Of a stretch of 64,000 bases of DNA, positions 52,827 through 61,127 are shown piece by piece (the first letter of the stretch is position 1; each line of letters begins with the position of its first letter). Made by a program: the position numbers and the translations under genes. The notes under the pieces are model-generated. The model searched no databases. It saw only the letters and a program-made list of their open reading frames with translations, and was not told the origin of the DNA. The DNA comes from Thermophilibacter gallinarum (GTDB taxonomy: Bacteria; Actinomycetota; Coriobacteriia; Coriobacteriales; Atopobiaceae), in contig NZ_JADCJZ010000001.1 of assembly GCF_014982725.1 (NCBI RefSeq), positions 124,001 to 188,000 on the forward strand, read 5' to 3'.

Positions 52827-53896
52827 GACACCTCCCCACCGGGGGCGCCCGCGCCGGTGCCCGCCGCCTCCCCGCCGGTCGCCCGCATGAACTCCTCGAC
52901 CTCGCGCGGCCGCAGCTCGCTGACCGTGCGGGCGAGCCATGCGCCCAGCACGCCCCGGCCGGAGCGCTCGACGCCCTCCTGCAGCAGGACGACGCCCTCG
53001 CTCAGGGCCAGGACCATCTCGTCCTCGCTGTACTCCTCCACGCGGACGCGGGCGAAGCGCCCGTCGGCGATCTCCATCTGGCGGACCATTACGCCGGCGC
53101 TGCCGGGGTAGGAGGCGAGCAGGCGCTCCACGAGCTCTCGTGCCGTGCGGAGGTCCCAGCGCCCGTGTGCGAGCGCGATCTGGGCGAGCATGACCCACGC
53201 GTCGTCGGGGTGCCCGAGCCCGTTGGGGTCCGGGTAGTTGGCAGCCAGCTCGGCGAGGCCCTTCTCGTCCTCGAGCTTGGCCAGGGCGTACGCGAGCGTG
53301 AAGCGCACGTCGGAGAGGTCGCCGGGGTCTGCCTCGAGCAGCTGTCGGGCCACCCGGACGCTCTCCCGGTTGCGCCCGCAGATCAGCGCGCACTCCGCCA
53401 TCTCCGCCATCCAGCGCCACCACGGGCGCATGGCAAGGCTCGCCGCGAGCGGCCGGCGCGCCGCGTCGAGCAGCCCGCAGAGCTGGTCGCGCTCCGCCTC
53501 GCACGACGCCCGGACCTTCTCGGCGCGCTCGGACAGGAAGCGCCAGCGCGCCTCGTAGGAGCCGGTCTCGCAGGACATCCTCATGCGCACGGCGTCATGG
53601 CAGCTGGGATCGAGCGAGATGGCCTCGTCGAGCAGGGCGCGCGCCTGGGCGGAGAGCGCCTCGACCTGGGCGTCGCCCGCGAAGGGCAGGCGGTAGTCGA
53701 GGACCTCGGTCGCGCGCGCGACCAGGTGGAAGGCGCGGTCGGCGTCCGTCTGGGGCAGCGAGTCGCGATCCTGCGCGAGCCGCCGGCCGAACGTGGCGAA
53801 GGCGCGCGCGGCCGCCCCCGGGTCGCTCTCGTCGAGCGACAGCGCGTAGCGCAGGCTCATGCGCAGATAGTCGTCTCTTCGGGAATCGTGTGCCAT
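52823..53896 (-). CDS. helical-repeat (TPR-like) protein, unknown function, coupled to the previous
   Basis: 357 residues from ATG 53896, with GGAAGGAGG upstream. Alpha-helical throughout, with TPR-like segments ('DLSDVRFTLAYALAKLEDEKG', 'AWVMLAQIALAHGRWDLRTA'). No membrane segment or enzyme motif seen. Divergent from the iron alcohol dehydrogenase gene. Possibly distantly related to its overlapping neighbour. Confidence 0.7.
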   Translation of the reverse strand: MAHDSRRDDYLRMSLRYALSLDESDPGAAARAFATFGRRLAQDRDSLPQTDADRAFHLVARATEVLDYRLPFAGDAQVEALSAQARALLDEAISLDPSCHDAVRMRMSCETGSYEARWRFLSERAEKVRASCEAERDQLCGLLDAARRPLAASLAMRPWWRWMAEMAECALICGRNRESVRVARQLLEADPGDLSDVRFTLAYALAKLEDEKGLAELAANYPDPNGLGHPDDAWVMLAQIALAHGRWDLRTARELVERLLASYPGSAGVMVRQMEIADGRFARVRVEEYSEDEMVLALSEGVVLLQEGVERSGRGVLGAWLARTVSELRPREVEEFMRATGGEAAGTGAGAPGGEVS

Positions 53897-54129
53897 CTCG
53901 CCTCCTTCCCACCATCCTAGCTCAGCCGGGCGCTTCGCCGCTCGCCGCCGCTCGCCGGCCGGTCCGGAAACCCACAGTGTTGCCAACGGATTTCGCTATA
54001 CTTGTTCCCGGCCGAGCCGCCGTGTCTTCGACGACCCGGACAGGTACTTCTCGCAAGGTGCAAATCGGGGGAGATGGTCCCCCGTTTGATCCGTCGCGGT
54101 GGCGGCGGCAAAGGAATTGGAGGAGTGTT
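53897..54129. promoter_or_regulatory. divergent promoter region before the alcohol dehydrogenase
   Basis: 233 non-coding bases. TATACT at 53997-54002 is a probable -10 for the rightward gene, giving a leader of about 120 bases. AATTGGAGGAG (54116-54124) is its ribosome-binding site. Nothing else recognised. Confidence 0.4.
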
Positions 54130-55344
54130 ATGGGACGTTTCACCAACCCGCGTGACCTGTACTTCGGCGAGGGCGCGCGCCACGAGGTCAAGAACCTCAA
54201 GGGCGAGCGCGCGGTCATCGTCACCGGCGGCGGCTCCATGCGTCGCGGCGGCTTCCTGCAGGACGTCGAGAACGACCTCAAGGAGGCCGGCTTCGAGGTC
54301 AAGCTCATCGAGGGCGTCGAGTCCGACCCGTCCGTCGAGACCGTCATGAACGGCGCTGCCGTGATGTCCGAGTTCCAGCCCGACTGGATCATCGCCCTCG
54401 GCGGCGGCTCGCCCATCGACGCGGCCAAGGCCATGTGGATCAAGTACGAGTACCCCGAGACCACCTTCGAGGACATGTGCAAGGTCTTCGGCCTGCCCAA
54501 GCTCCGCACCAAGGCCCACTTCTGCGCCATCTCCTCCACCTCCGGCACCGCGACCGAGGTCACCGCGTTCTCGATCATCACCGACTACTCCAAGGGCATC
54601 AAGTTCCCGATCGCCGACTTTGAGATCACGCCCGACGTGGCCATCGTCGACCCCGAGCTCACCTACACCATGCCCGCCAAGCTCTGCGCTCACACCGGCA
54701 TGGATGCCCTGACCCACTCCATCGAGGCCTACGTCTCCACCGCCGGCTCCGCCTACACCGACGCCAACGCCCTCTACGCCATGCGTGAGATCGTCGAGTG
54801 GCTGCCCAAGTCCTACCAGGGCGACAAGGAGGCCCGTCAGCACATGCACGACGCCCAGTGCATCGCCGGCATCGCCTTCTCCTCGGGCCTCCTCGGCATC
54901 GTGCACTCCATGGCGCACAAGACCGGCGCCGCCTTCACCGGCGACCACATCATCCACGGCTGCGCCAACGCCATGTACCTCGGCAAGGTCATCCAGTTCA
55001 ACTCCAAGGACGCCCGCGCCAAGAGCCGCTACGCCTACATCGCCAAGGAGGTCTTCCACCTCGCCGGCGAGACCGAGGACGAGCTCGTCGCCGCGCTCGT
55101 TCAGATGATCCGCGACCTGAACGACAAGATCGACATCCCGCAGGGCATCAAGAACTACGGCAAGGGCGGCGTCAAGGCCGACGAGTCCGTCATCGACTAC
55201 GCCGAGTTCGAGGAGAAGAAGAGCCGCATCGCCGTCGACGCCATCGGCGACGCCTGCACCGGCTCCAACCCGCGCCAGCCCACGCCCGAGGAGATGGAGA
55301 AGCTCCTCGAGTGCGTCTACAACGACGTCGACGTGGACTTCTAA
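54130..55344 (+). CDS. iron-containing alcohol dehydrogenase
   Basis: 404 residues of the Fe-ADH (group III) family. NAD-binding 'IIALGGGSPIDAAKAMW' and metal ligands in 'DPELTYTMPAKLCAHTGMDALTHSIEAYVS' region, 'GIVHSMAHKTGAAF' and 'HIIHGCANAMY'. Reduces aldehydes to alcohols during fermentation; the exact substrate is open (butanol-, propanediol- or ethanol-type). Monocistronic with a strong terminator, which suggests high expression. Confidence 0.92.
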   Translation: MGRFTNPRDLYFGEGARHEVKNLKGERAVIVTGGGSMRRGGFLQDVENDLKEAGFEVKLIEGVESDPSVETVMNGAAVMSEFQPDWIIALGGGSPIDAAKAMWIKYEYPETTFEDMCKVFGLPKLRTKAHFCAISSTSGTATEVTAFSIITDYSKGIKFPIADFEITPDVAIVDPELTYTMPAKLCAHTGMDALTHSIEAYVSTAGSAYTDANALYAMREIVEWLPKSYQGDKEARQHMHDAQCIAGIAFSSGLLGIVHSMAHKTGAAFTGDHIIHGCANAMYLGKVIQFNSKDARAKSRYAYIAKEVFHLAGETEDELVAALVQMIRDLNDKIDIPQGIKNYGKGGVKADESVIDYAEFEEKKSRIAVDAIGDACTGSNPRQPTPEEMEKLLECVYNDVDVDF

Positions 55345-55372
55345 TCCGGGTAACGGACAATCGCGCGACTCA

Positions 55373-55403
55373 GGGGTCGGGCCTTCGGGTCCGGCCCCTT
55401 TTT
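55373..55403 (+). terminator. terminator of the iron alcohol dehydrogenase
   Basis: GGGGTCGGGCC-TTCG-GGTCCGGCCCC with G-U pairs, followed by TTTTT. Confidence 0.92.
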
Positions 55404-55440
55404 GTGCGCGCGGGCCCGGGGTCTCGGGCGTCTTGCCGTC

Positions 55441-56295
55441 TTAGAGAAGGCGGGCGTGCGCGCGGACCGCGGCCTGGAAGGCGTCCTCGAGCTTGTCGCC
55501 CGGGGCACCGAGAAGGACGAGCAGCGTCGGCGCGTCCCCGGCGCGCCCGTAGGCGCGCTCGACCGCGGGTGCGACGGCGGCCGGGCCCCGCGCCGCCTCG
55601 ACGCGCATCGTCGCGTAGTCCTCGCGGGCGGCGGACAGGAGCAGCTCCGCGTCTCGTGCCTCGCCGCTCTCCTCGACGAGGGCGTAGACGCCCCGGTCCG
55701 GGGCGGCGAGCAGCTCGCCGTGGCCCGAGGCGCGGGCGCCGAGCAGCCCGATGCCGATCTGTCCGGCCGTGATGTCCAACAGCTCGCAGACCGTCACGAC
55801 GGCGAGCGCGGGGCCCAGGTTGAAGCGCCCGGTCAGCGGGACGGCCAGCGTCATCTCGCGGCTGGGCGTGTGGGCGAGGAACTGCACGTAGCCATAGTGG
55901 GACTCGGTGCGCCCGACGCCCACGTCCGCGAGGGAGCCGCGCGCGGAGAAGCTCAACGACCGCCCGTCGGCCGTGGTCACCGTGCCCGCGCCCCCGGCCC
56001 CGATCACGCAGAGGAGGTCGGTGCGGACAGCGCCGCGCTCGGCCTCGTCCAGCTCGACGATCGCGTAGGCGAGGTCCTTCTCGCCCGCATGGCGAAGATG
56101 GTCGTCAATGCGTTGCAGCTCAGAGACCCTGTCTGGATGGCGGGACCATTCGACGCCGTCAAAGAGCTCGCGCCCGCCGACAAGCGCCGCGCGCTCGTAG
56201 GGCCTCTCGTCGTCCAGGATGGTGCGCAGCAGCGCCGAGGCGACCTCGCGGTCGCGCGCGCCGCCCGAGATGCCGATGACGAGGGGCGCGCCCAT
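55441..56295 (-). CDS. degenerate MurE-like protein
   Basis: 284 residues, clearly related to parts of the MurE encoded just upstream. 'GISGGARDREVASALLRTIL' aligns with the ATP loop GITGTKGKSTVS but has lost the Lys-Ser/Thr; 'HTPSREMTLAVPLTGRFN' aligns with 'HTPSWEGPVTLAMPGLFN'. The N-terminal UDP-binding domain is absent and the final domain shortened. It begins eight bases after the murE stop. Probably not a ligase; a regulatory or scaffold role, or decay, are possible. Confidence 0.7.
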   Translation of the reverse strand: MGAPLVIGISGGARDREVASALLRTILDDERPYERAALVGGRELFDGVEWSRHPDRVSELQRIDDHLRHAGEKDLAYAIVELDEAERGAVRTDLLCVIGAGGAGTVTTADGRSLSFSARGSLADVGVGRTESHYGYVQFLAHTPSREMTLAVPLTGRFNLGPALAVVTVCELLDITAGQIGIGLLGARASGHGELLAAPDRGVYALVEESGEARDAELLLSAAREDYATMRVEAARGPAAVAPAVERAYGRAGDAPTLLVLLGAPGDKLEDAFQAAVRAHARLL

Positions 56296-56303
56296 CGGGC
56301 CCG

Positions 56304-57845
56304 CTACGCGCCCGTGCGAGCGGCGACCGCCTCGAGGAAGATCTCGCCGTCGGTGCGGCAGGGGAGGAACTCGTCGCCGACGTGCTGGCGCGTCTCGTCA
56401 CCCTTCGCGAGCAGGCAGACGATGGCCGGGCCCTCGCCCTCGTAGGCGAGCTCGACGCTGCGGCGCACGGCCTCCTCGCGGTCGCAGATCACCTCGTAGG
56501 GAACGCCCTCGGGCGTGGCGGCGGCCATCTGGGCGCAGATCTCCTCGACGGGGTCGTGCGCGGGGTCCTCCTCGGTGTAGATGAGGTAGTCGGACCACTT
56601 GGCGGCCTCCTGCGGGAGCTCGGTCCGGCGCTCGTATGCCTTGCCGCCCGGCGCGCCGAAGAGCGCGATGATGCGATAGCCGGGGAACTCCTTCTTCACG
56701 GAGGGGAAGAAGCGCTGGTAGGAAAGCTTGTTGTGCGCATAGTCGACGAGGGCCATCACGCGCGAGCCCGGCTCGCCGAGAAGCTCCATACGCCCGGGGA
56801 CCGTGGCATGGGCGAGCGCGGGCACGATCTTCTCGGCACCGACGCCCAGCAGCTCGCAGATGGCTATCGTGGCCAGCGCGTTGTCGACGTTGAAGAGGCC
56901 GGGCATGGCCAGCGTGACCGGGCCCTCCCAGCTTGGGGTGTGCGCGACGAAGCTCACGCGGCCGAGCTCGGAGCGGACCTCGCTCGCCCAGACGTCGGCG
57001 CCGTCGCGCCCTTCGGCGGAGAAGCGCAGGATGCGGTCGCAGGACTCGGCGGCCTGGGCGCGCTCGAGCACGACGTCGGCCTGGTCGCAGTCGAGGTTCA
57101 CCACGGCGCTCCGGGCCTGCTCGAAGATGCGGAGCTTGCTCTCGAAGTAGTCCTCGAAGTCGGGGTGCTCGACGGGGGAGATGTGGTCGCGCCCGATGTT
57201 GAGGAAGCAGGCCACGTCCAGCGTGAGCCCGAGCACACGGTCGTACTTGAGGCCCTGGCTCGAGACCTCCATGTCCAGGAACGGGAGGCCGGCGGTGCGC
57301 GCGTTGGCGACGTGGCGCCAGAGGTCGGGCGACTCGGGGGTGGTGTTGTGGCTCTCGAAGTCCTCGACGCCGTCGTAGGTGTCGATCGAGCCGATGACGG
57401 CCGTCCCGGAGCCGGGCCTGTCGCCGTCGAGCACGGCGCGCAGCATGTAGGAGACCGTGGACTTGCCCTTGGTGCCCGTGATGCCGACGACGCGGACGTC
57501 ACGGTCAGGGTGGCCGAAGGCCTCCGCGGAGACGAGCGCCATCGCGCGGCGCAGGTTGCTGGCGACGAGGGCGGGGGCGTCCGGCGCGACCTCGGCGAGC
57601 TCGGCGGCGTGGGCCTCGTCGCAGAGGTAGGCCACCGCGCCCGCCTCGAGCGCGCTCGTGAGGTATGCGGGCCTGAAGGCCGCCCCCTTGCACACGAAGA
57701 CGTGCCCCGCGCGGACGACGCGGGAGTCGCAGTCGGCGCCGGTCACGGGCGTCGCGCCCGCCTCGGCCGTGAGGTTGTGGGTGCCTGCGAGCAGGCCCTG
57801 CTCCTCAAGGAGCGCGGCCAGCGAGGCGAGAGTCGTAGTATCCAT
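56304..57845 (-). CDS. murE: UDP-MurNAc-L-Ala-D-Glu ligase (MurE)
   Basis: Adds the third amino acid of the peptidoglycan stem. 513 residues from ATG 57845. Seen: 'VFVCKGAAFRPAYLTSALEAGA' (UDP-binding domain), ATP loop 'GITGTKGKSTVSYML', 'SHNTTPESPDLW', 'LDMEVSSQGLKYDRV', 'PGRMELL', 'VDYAHNKLSYQRFF'. The amino-acid selecting segment reads EEDPAHDPVEEI instead of the DNPR of DAP ligases, so Lys or Orn is the likelier substrate. Confidence 0.93.
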   Translation of the reverse strand: MDTTTLASLAALLEEQGLLAGTHNLTAEAGATPVTGADCDSRVVRAGHVFVCKGAAFRPAYLTSALEAGAVAYLCDEAHAAELAEVAPDAPALVASNLRRAMALVSAEAFGHPDRDVRVVGITGTKGKSTVSYMLRAVLDGDRPGSGTAVIGSIDTYDGVEDFESHNTTPESPDLWRHVANARTAGLPFLDMEVSSQGLKYDRVLGLTLDVACFLNIGRDHISPVEHPDFEDYFESKLRIFEQARSAVVNLDCDQADVVLERAQAAESCDRILRFSAEGRDGADVWASEVRSELGRVSFVAHTPSWEGPVTLAMPGLFNVDNALATIAICELLGVGAEKIVPALAHATVPGRMELLGEPGSRVMALVDYAHNKLSYQRFFPSVKKEFPGYRIIALFGAPGGKAYERRTELPQEAAKWSDYLIYTEEDPAHDPVEEICAQMAAATPEGVPYEVICDREEAVRRSVELAYEGEGPAIVCLLAKGDETRQHVGDEFLPCRTDGEIFLEAVAARTGA

Positions 57846-57899
57846 GGGACCTAGTATAGGGCAGGCGCGAGCGTGCCGTATGCTAGACTGCAACCACCC

Positions 57900-57975
57900 G
57901 GGCGATTGGCGCAGCGGCTAGCGCAGGTGCCTTACACGCACAAGGTCGGCGGTTCGAACCCGTCATCGCCCACCA
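57900..57975 (+). tRNA. tRNA-Val (anticodon TAC)
   Basis: 76 bases. Acceptor GGGCGAT/ATCGCCC, anticodon loop CTTACAC, T-arm GCGGTTCGAACCCGT, encoded CCA. A GC-rich hairpin at about 57982-58012 followed by TCTTT ends it before rph. Confidence 0.95.
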
Positions 57976-58029
57976 GCACACATCGGCCCTCGCCCGCTTT
58001 TGCGGCGGGGGCCTCTTTCGGGAGGACAC

Positions 58030-58770
58030 ATGACCGACTCCACCCTCATGCGCGCCAACGGGCGCGCCGCCGACGAGCTTCGTCCCGTCACGCTCACCCC
58101 GGGCGTCATGAAGAACGCGGCCGGGTCCTGCCTCGCGGAGTTCGGCGACACGCGCGTGCTCTGCACCGCATCTGTTGAGGAGGGCGTTCCCGGCTGGCGA
58201 AAGAACGCGCATGCCGGCTGGGTGACCGCCGAGTACGCGATGCTCCCCGCCGCGGGCAACCGGCGCACGCCACGCGAGTACCGCGGCCGCAAGGGCCGCT
58301 CCATGGAGATTGAGCGCCTCATCGGCCGCAGCCTGCGCTCCGTCACGCGCCTCGATCGCCTGGGCGAGATCACGATCACGCTGGACTGTGACGTGATCCA
58401 GGCCGACGGCGGCACGCGCACGGCCTCGATCACGGGTGCGTGGGTGGCGCTCCATCAGGCACTCATGGGCCTCGTGGACGCGGGCAGGCTCCCGCGCCTG
58501 CCGCTCACGGGGCAGGTCGCCGCGGTCTCCGCGGGGTTCGTGGACGGCCGGGCTCTGCTCGACCTCGACTACTCCGAGGACTCCCACGCCGAGGTGGACT
58601 TCAACCTCGTGGGGACGGGCGACGGCCGCATCGCGGAGGTCCAGGGCACCGGCGAGCGCTCCACGCTCGACCGCGCCCAGCTCGACGCCCTGCTCGACCT
58701 CTGCCAGACCGGCGTCGCCCGCCTGACGGAACTCCAGAGTCACGTGACGGGCTTTGGCTCGCACGAGTAG
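58030..58770 (+). CDS. rph: ribonuclease PH
   Basis: Phosphorolytic 3' exonuclease trimming tRNA 3' ends. 246 residues; ATG at 58030 after GGAGGACAC. Typical start 'RANGRAADELRPVTLTPGVM', 'NRRTPREYRGRKGRSMEIERLIGRSLR' region, 'ITLDCDVIQADGGTRTASITG' and 'DLDYSEDSHAEVDFN' with catalytic Asp residues. In many actinobacteria rph precedes rdgB, as here, though a large repeat separates them. Confidence 0.96.
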   Translation: MTDSTLMRANGRAADELRPVTLTPGVMKNAAGSCLAEFGDTRVLCTASVEEGVPGWRKNAHAGWVTAEYAMLPAAGNRRTPREYRGRKGRSMEIERLIGRSLRSVTRLDRLGEITITLDCDVIQADGGTRTASITGAWVALHQALMGLVDAGRLPRLPLTGQVAAVSAGFVDGRALLDLDYSEDSHAEVDFNLVGTGDGRIAEVQGTGERSTLDRAQLDALLDLCQTGVARLTELQSHVTGFGSHE

Positions 58771-58803
58771 GCGGGCTTCGCGCTCAAAAAGGGCCCAGGT
58801 GGA

Positions 58804-59031
58804 TGCAAAAGTGTCGCTCGTGATGAAGGATTCGTGGCTTTCATGCAAAACTCCCGCTCGTGATGAAACATTTTGACGCTGGCGAATAGTTTCAATTCTG
58901 CGAACTGGGATTTCTTTGACATAGGCTGATCTTGGGGTCCACGAGTGGCCTCTAGGGGCCATACTTATTCATCACGAGCGAGGGTTTTGCGAATACGAGC
59001 GCGTTTTCTCATCACGAGTCGCACTTTTGCA
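58804..59031. repeat. nested palindromic repeat, family D
   Basis: Two forward arms (58804-58826, 58844-58866) and two reversed arms (58969-58990, 59009-59031). Each forward arm starts TGCAAAA, ends CTCGTGATGA and has a six-base variable middle. The outer arms pair with each other (GTGTCG against GTGCGA) and the inner arms with each other (CTCCCG against CCCTCG). The 100-base centre is A+T-rich with no ORF. Confidence 0.85.
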
Positions 59032-59050
59032 CGCCTAAGGAGAGGCCAAA

Positions 59051-59674
59051 ATGAAGGGTATCGAGGTTAACGAGCTGGATCCTGCCAAGACCGTGGTGGT
59101 GGCCACGGGCAACGCGCACAAGGTCACCGAGATCGAGGCCATCCTCGCGCCGGCCATGCCGGGCGCGCGCTTCGTGGCCCTCGGCGAGCTGGGCGACTTT
59201 CCCGACCCCGTGGAGGACGGGGGCACCTTCTTCGACAACGCCCTGATCAAGGCCCGCGCCGCCCAGGCCGAGACGGGGCTACCCATGGCCGTGGCCGACG
59301 ACTCGGGCCTCTGTGTGGACGCGCTCGGCGGCGCCCCCGGAATCTTCTCCGCTCGCTGGGCCGGCGAGCACGGCAACGACGCCGCCAACAACGAGAAGCT
59401 CATGGCGCAGATGGCGGGCGTCCCCGAGGCAGAGCGCACCGCGCGCTTCCACTCCAGCGTGGCGCTCGTGCGCGGCGACGAGGTCCTGCGCGGCGACGGC
59501 GACTGCGAGGGCCTCGTGGGCTTCGAGCCGCGCGGCGACGGCGGCTTCGGCTACGACCCGCTCTTCCTGCCAAACGACACCCCCGGCAAGACCATGGCCG
59601 AGCTCACCCCTGACGAGAAGAACGCCATCTCGCACCGCTTCCACGCCCTCGAGGACCTCTCCACGAAGCTCTAG
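59051..59674 (+). CDS. rdgB: XTP/dITP diphosphatase (RdgB/HAM1)
   Basis: Sanitises the nucleotide pool by hydrolysing XTP, dITP and ITP. 207 residues. Seen: 'VVATGNAHKVTEIEAIL', 'GGTFFDNALIKARAAQ', 'AVADDSGLCVDALGGAPGIFS', 'GFGYDPLFLP', and the terminal 'AISHRFHAL'. ATG at 59051 follows AAGGAGAGG. The preceding family D repeat ends 20 bases upstream, so transcription probably crosses or starts at it. Confidence 0.95.
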   Translation: MKGIEVNELDPAKTVVVATGNAHKVTEIEAILAPAMPGARFVALGELGDFPDPVEDGGTFFDNALIKARAAQAETGLPMAVADDSGLCVDALGGAPGIFSARWAGEHGNDAANNEKLMAQMAGVPEAERTARFHSSVALVRGDEVLRGDGDCEGLVGFEPRGDGGFGYDPLFLPNDTPGKTMAELTPDEKNAISHRFHALEDLSTKL

Positions 59675-59931
59675 GCCCGGCTTCGGTCCCTCCATCCGCT
59701 CCCAGCGCTTTTGCCCCGCTCGCCAAATCATCGTGGCGGGCGGGGCGAGTTCGTAGCATGATAGGTGCGTCTGGGGCGTGCCCCAGGCTGCCATGGACGG
59801 GCAGGGGCCCCGACGCGGCGGCGAGTTCTCATAGCTCTTGGCGACCTCGCCCTGGTGGTCGCAGTCACATTGGCCGCGGCCGATGGGGCCGCACGGCAGG
59901 AGCCGCCTGCCGGACTATGAAGGGAAACGCC
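59675..59931 (+). promoter_or_regulatory. nagB upstream region with tandem hairpins
   Basis: 257 bases. GCCCCGCTCGCCA / TGGCGGGCGGGGC (59713-59725 with 59734-59746) may end rdgB transcription. Close to nagB are two hairpins in a row: GCGGCC/GGCCGC (59876-59892) and CGGCAGG-AGCCG-CCTGCCG (59894-59912), ending 20 bases before the start codon. They may control nagB translation; no known riboswitch was matched. Confidence 0.4.
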
Positions 59932-60666
59932 ATGAAGATCCTCCGCGCCAAAGACTATGACGACATGAGCCGCAAGGCCGCCAACATCATCTCCGCGCAG
60001 GTGATCCTGAAGCCCAACTGCGTCCTGGGCCTCGCGACCGGCTCCACGCCGATCGGCACCTACCATCAGCTCGCCAAGTGGTGCGACAAGGGCGACTGCG
60101 ACTTCTCGCAGGTCTCCACCTACAACCTCGACGAGTATCGCGGTCTCAGCCACGACGACCCGCAGAGCTACCACTACTTCATGCGCGAGAACTTCTTCGA
60201 CCACATCAACATCGACCAGGCCAACACCCACGTGCCTGACGGCGCCAACCCCGACGCCGAGGCCGCCTGCTCCGAGTACGATCGCATCGTCGCCGCGGCC
60301 GGCTATCCCGACCTGCAGCTCCTGGGCATCGGCAACAACGGCCACATCGGCTTCAACGAGCCCGACGACCACTTCTCCAAGGGCACGCACTGCGTCGACC
60401 TCACCGAGTCCACGATCAAGGCCAACAGCCGCCTGTTCGAGCGCGAGGAGGACGTCCCGCGCCAGGCCTACACGATGGGCGTCCAGACGATCATGTACGC
60501 CCGCATGATCCTCGTCGTGGCCAACGGCGCGGCCAAGGCCCAGGCCGTCCACGACATGTGCTTCGGTCCGGTCACCCCGAGCTGCCCCGCGTCGATCCTG
60601 CAGCTCCACACCAACTGCGTCGTCGTCGCCGACGAGGAGGCCCTGGCCCTCTGCCCCGCCGAGTAG
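59932..60666 (+). CDS. nagB: glucosamine-6-phosphate deaminase
   Basis: Converts GlcN-6-P to Fru-6-P and ammonia. 244 residues; ATG at 59932 with AAGGGA six bases upstream. Seen: 'LGLATGSTPIGTYHQL', 'YNLDEYRGLSHDDPQSYHYFM', 'LGIGNNGHIGFNEP' and 'YTMGVQTIMYAR'. It stands alone without nagA, and would finish catabolism of the amino sugar handled by the NanE operon at 5.9-12 kb. Confidence 0.96.
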   Translation: MKILRAKDYDDMSRKAANIISAQVILKPNCVLGLATGSTPIGTYHQLAKWCDKGDCDFSQVSTYNLDEYRGLSHDDPQSYHYFMRENFFDHINIDQANTHVPDGANPDAEAACSEYDRIVAAAGYPDLQLLGIGNNGHIGFNEPDDHFSKGTHCVDLTESTIKANSRLFEREEDVPRQAYTMGVQTIMYARMILVVANGAAKAQAVHDMCFGPVTPSCPASILQLHTNCVVVADEEALALCPAE

Positions 60667-60687
60667 CGCGACCAACGGCTAGCGTCC

Positions 60688-60722
60688 GGGGGCGAGAAGA
60701 GCGTTCTTCTCGCCCCCATTTT
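60688..60722 (+). terminator. terminator of nagB
   Basis: Perfect 13-bp stem GGGGGCGAGAAGA / TCTTCTCGCCCCC with loop GCGT, followed by ATTTTAT. The stem is built on the CGAGAAG/CTTCTCG string that recurs in this chromosome. Confidence 0.92.
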
Positions 60723-60828
60723 ATGTCTCGCGTCACAACGGTTGAACCAATTTGCGCTTGCGCGTCCGGCGCCGTAAGATAATGCTTCCGGAATTTTTGG
60801 CTTTTGCCTCTGTCAGACGGAGGACCAC

Positions 60829-61125
60829 ATGGAGAACGACATCCCGCCCGTCAACCGGGTCGACGAGATTCGCGAGCACCTGAGCTCGCTCGAGGGCAAG
60901 CGCCTCAAGGTCAAGGCCAACATGGGCCGCTCGCGCATCGTCGAGCGCACCGGCACGCTCGTCCACGCCCACCCGTCCCTCTTCGTCGTCGAGGTCGAGG
61001 AGCGTCGCGGCCGCACCGCGCGCCAGTCCTACCAGTACGTCGACGTCCTCACCGGCACGGTGGAGCTCTACGACACGGAGTCCGGCGAGCGTCTCTTCGA
61101 CTTCGCCGAGACGATCACGGAGTAG
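60829..61125 (+). CDS. veg: Veg family protein
   Basis: 98 residues, Veg/DUF1021 family, small SH3-like barrel proteins. 'RVDEIREHLSSLEGKRLKVKA' region, 'NMGRSRIVERTGTLVHAHPSL' region and 'RQSYQYVDVLTGTVEL' fit the family. In Bacillus, Veg affects biofilm matrix expression. The veg-ispE pairing is conserved in Gram-positive bacteria and kept here with two bases between the genes. Confidence 0.92.
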   Translation: MENDIPPVNRVDEIREHLSSLEGKRLKVKANMGRSRIVERTGTLVHAHPSLFVVEVEERRGRTARQSYQYVDVLTGTVELYDTESGERLFDFAETITE

Positions 61126-61127
61126 CC

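Noticed and set aside
59675-59931. glmS-type ribozyme or GlcN-6-P riboswitch upstream of nagB
   Set aside because: The ribozyme core is not recognisable and the gene is a deaminase, not glmS; only simple hairpins are seen.
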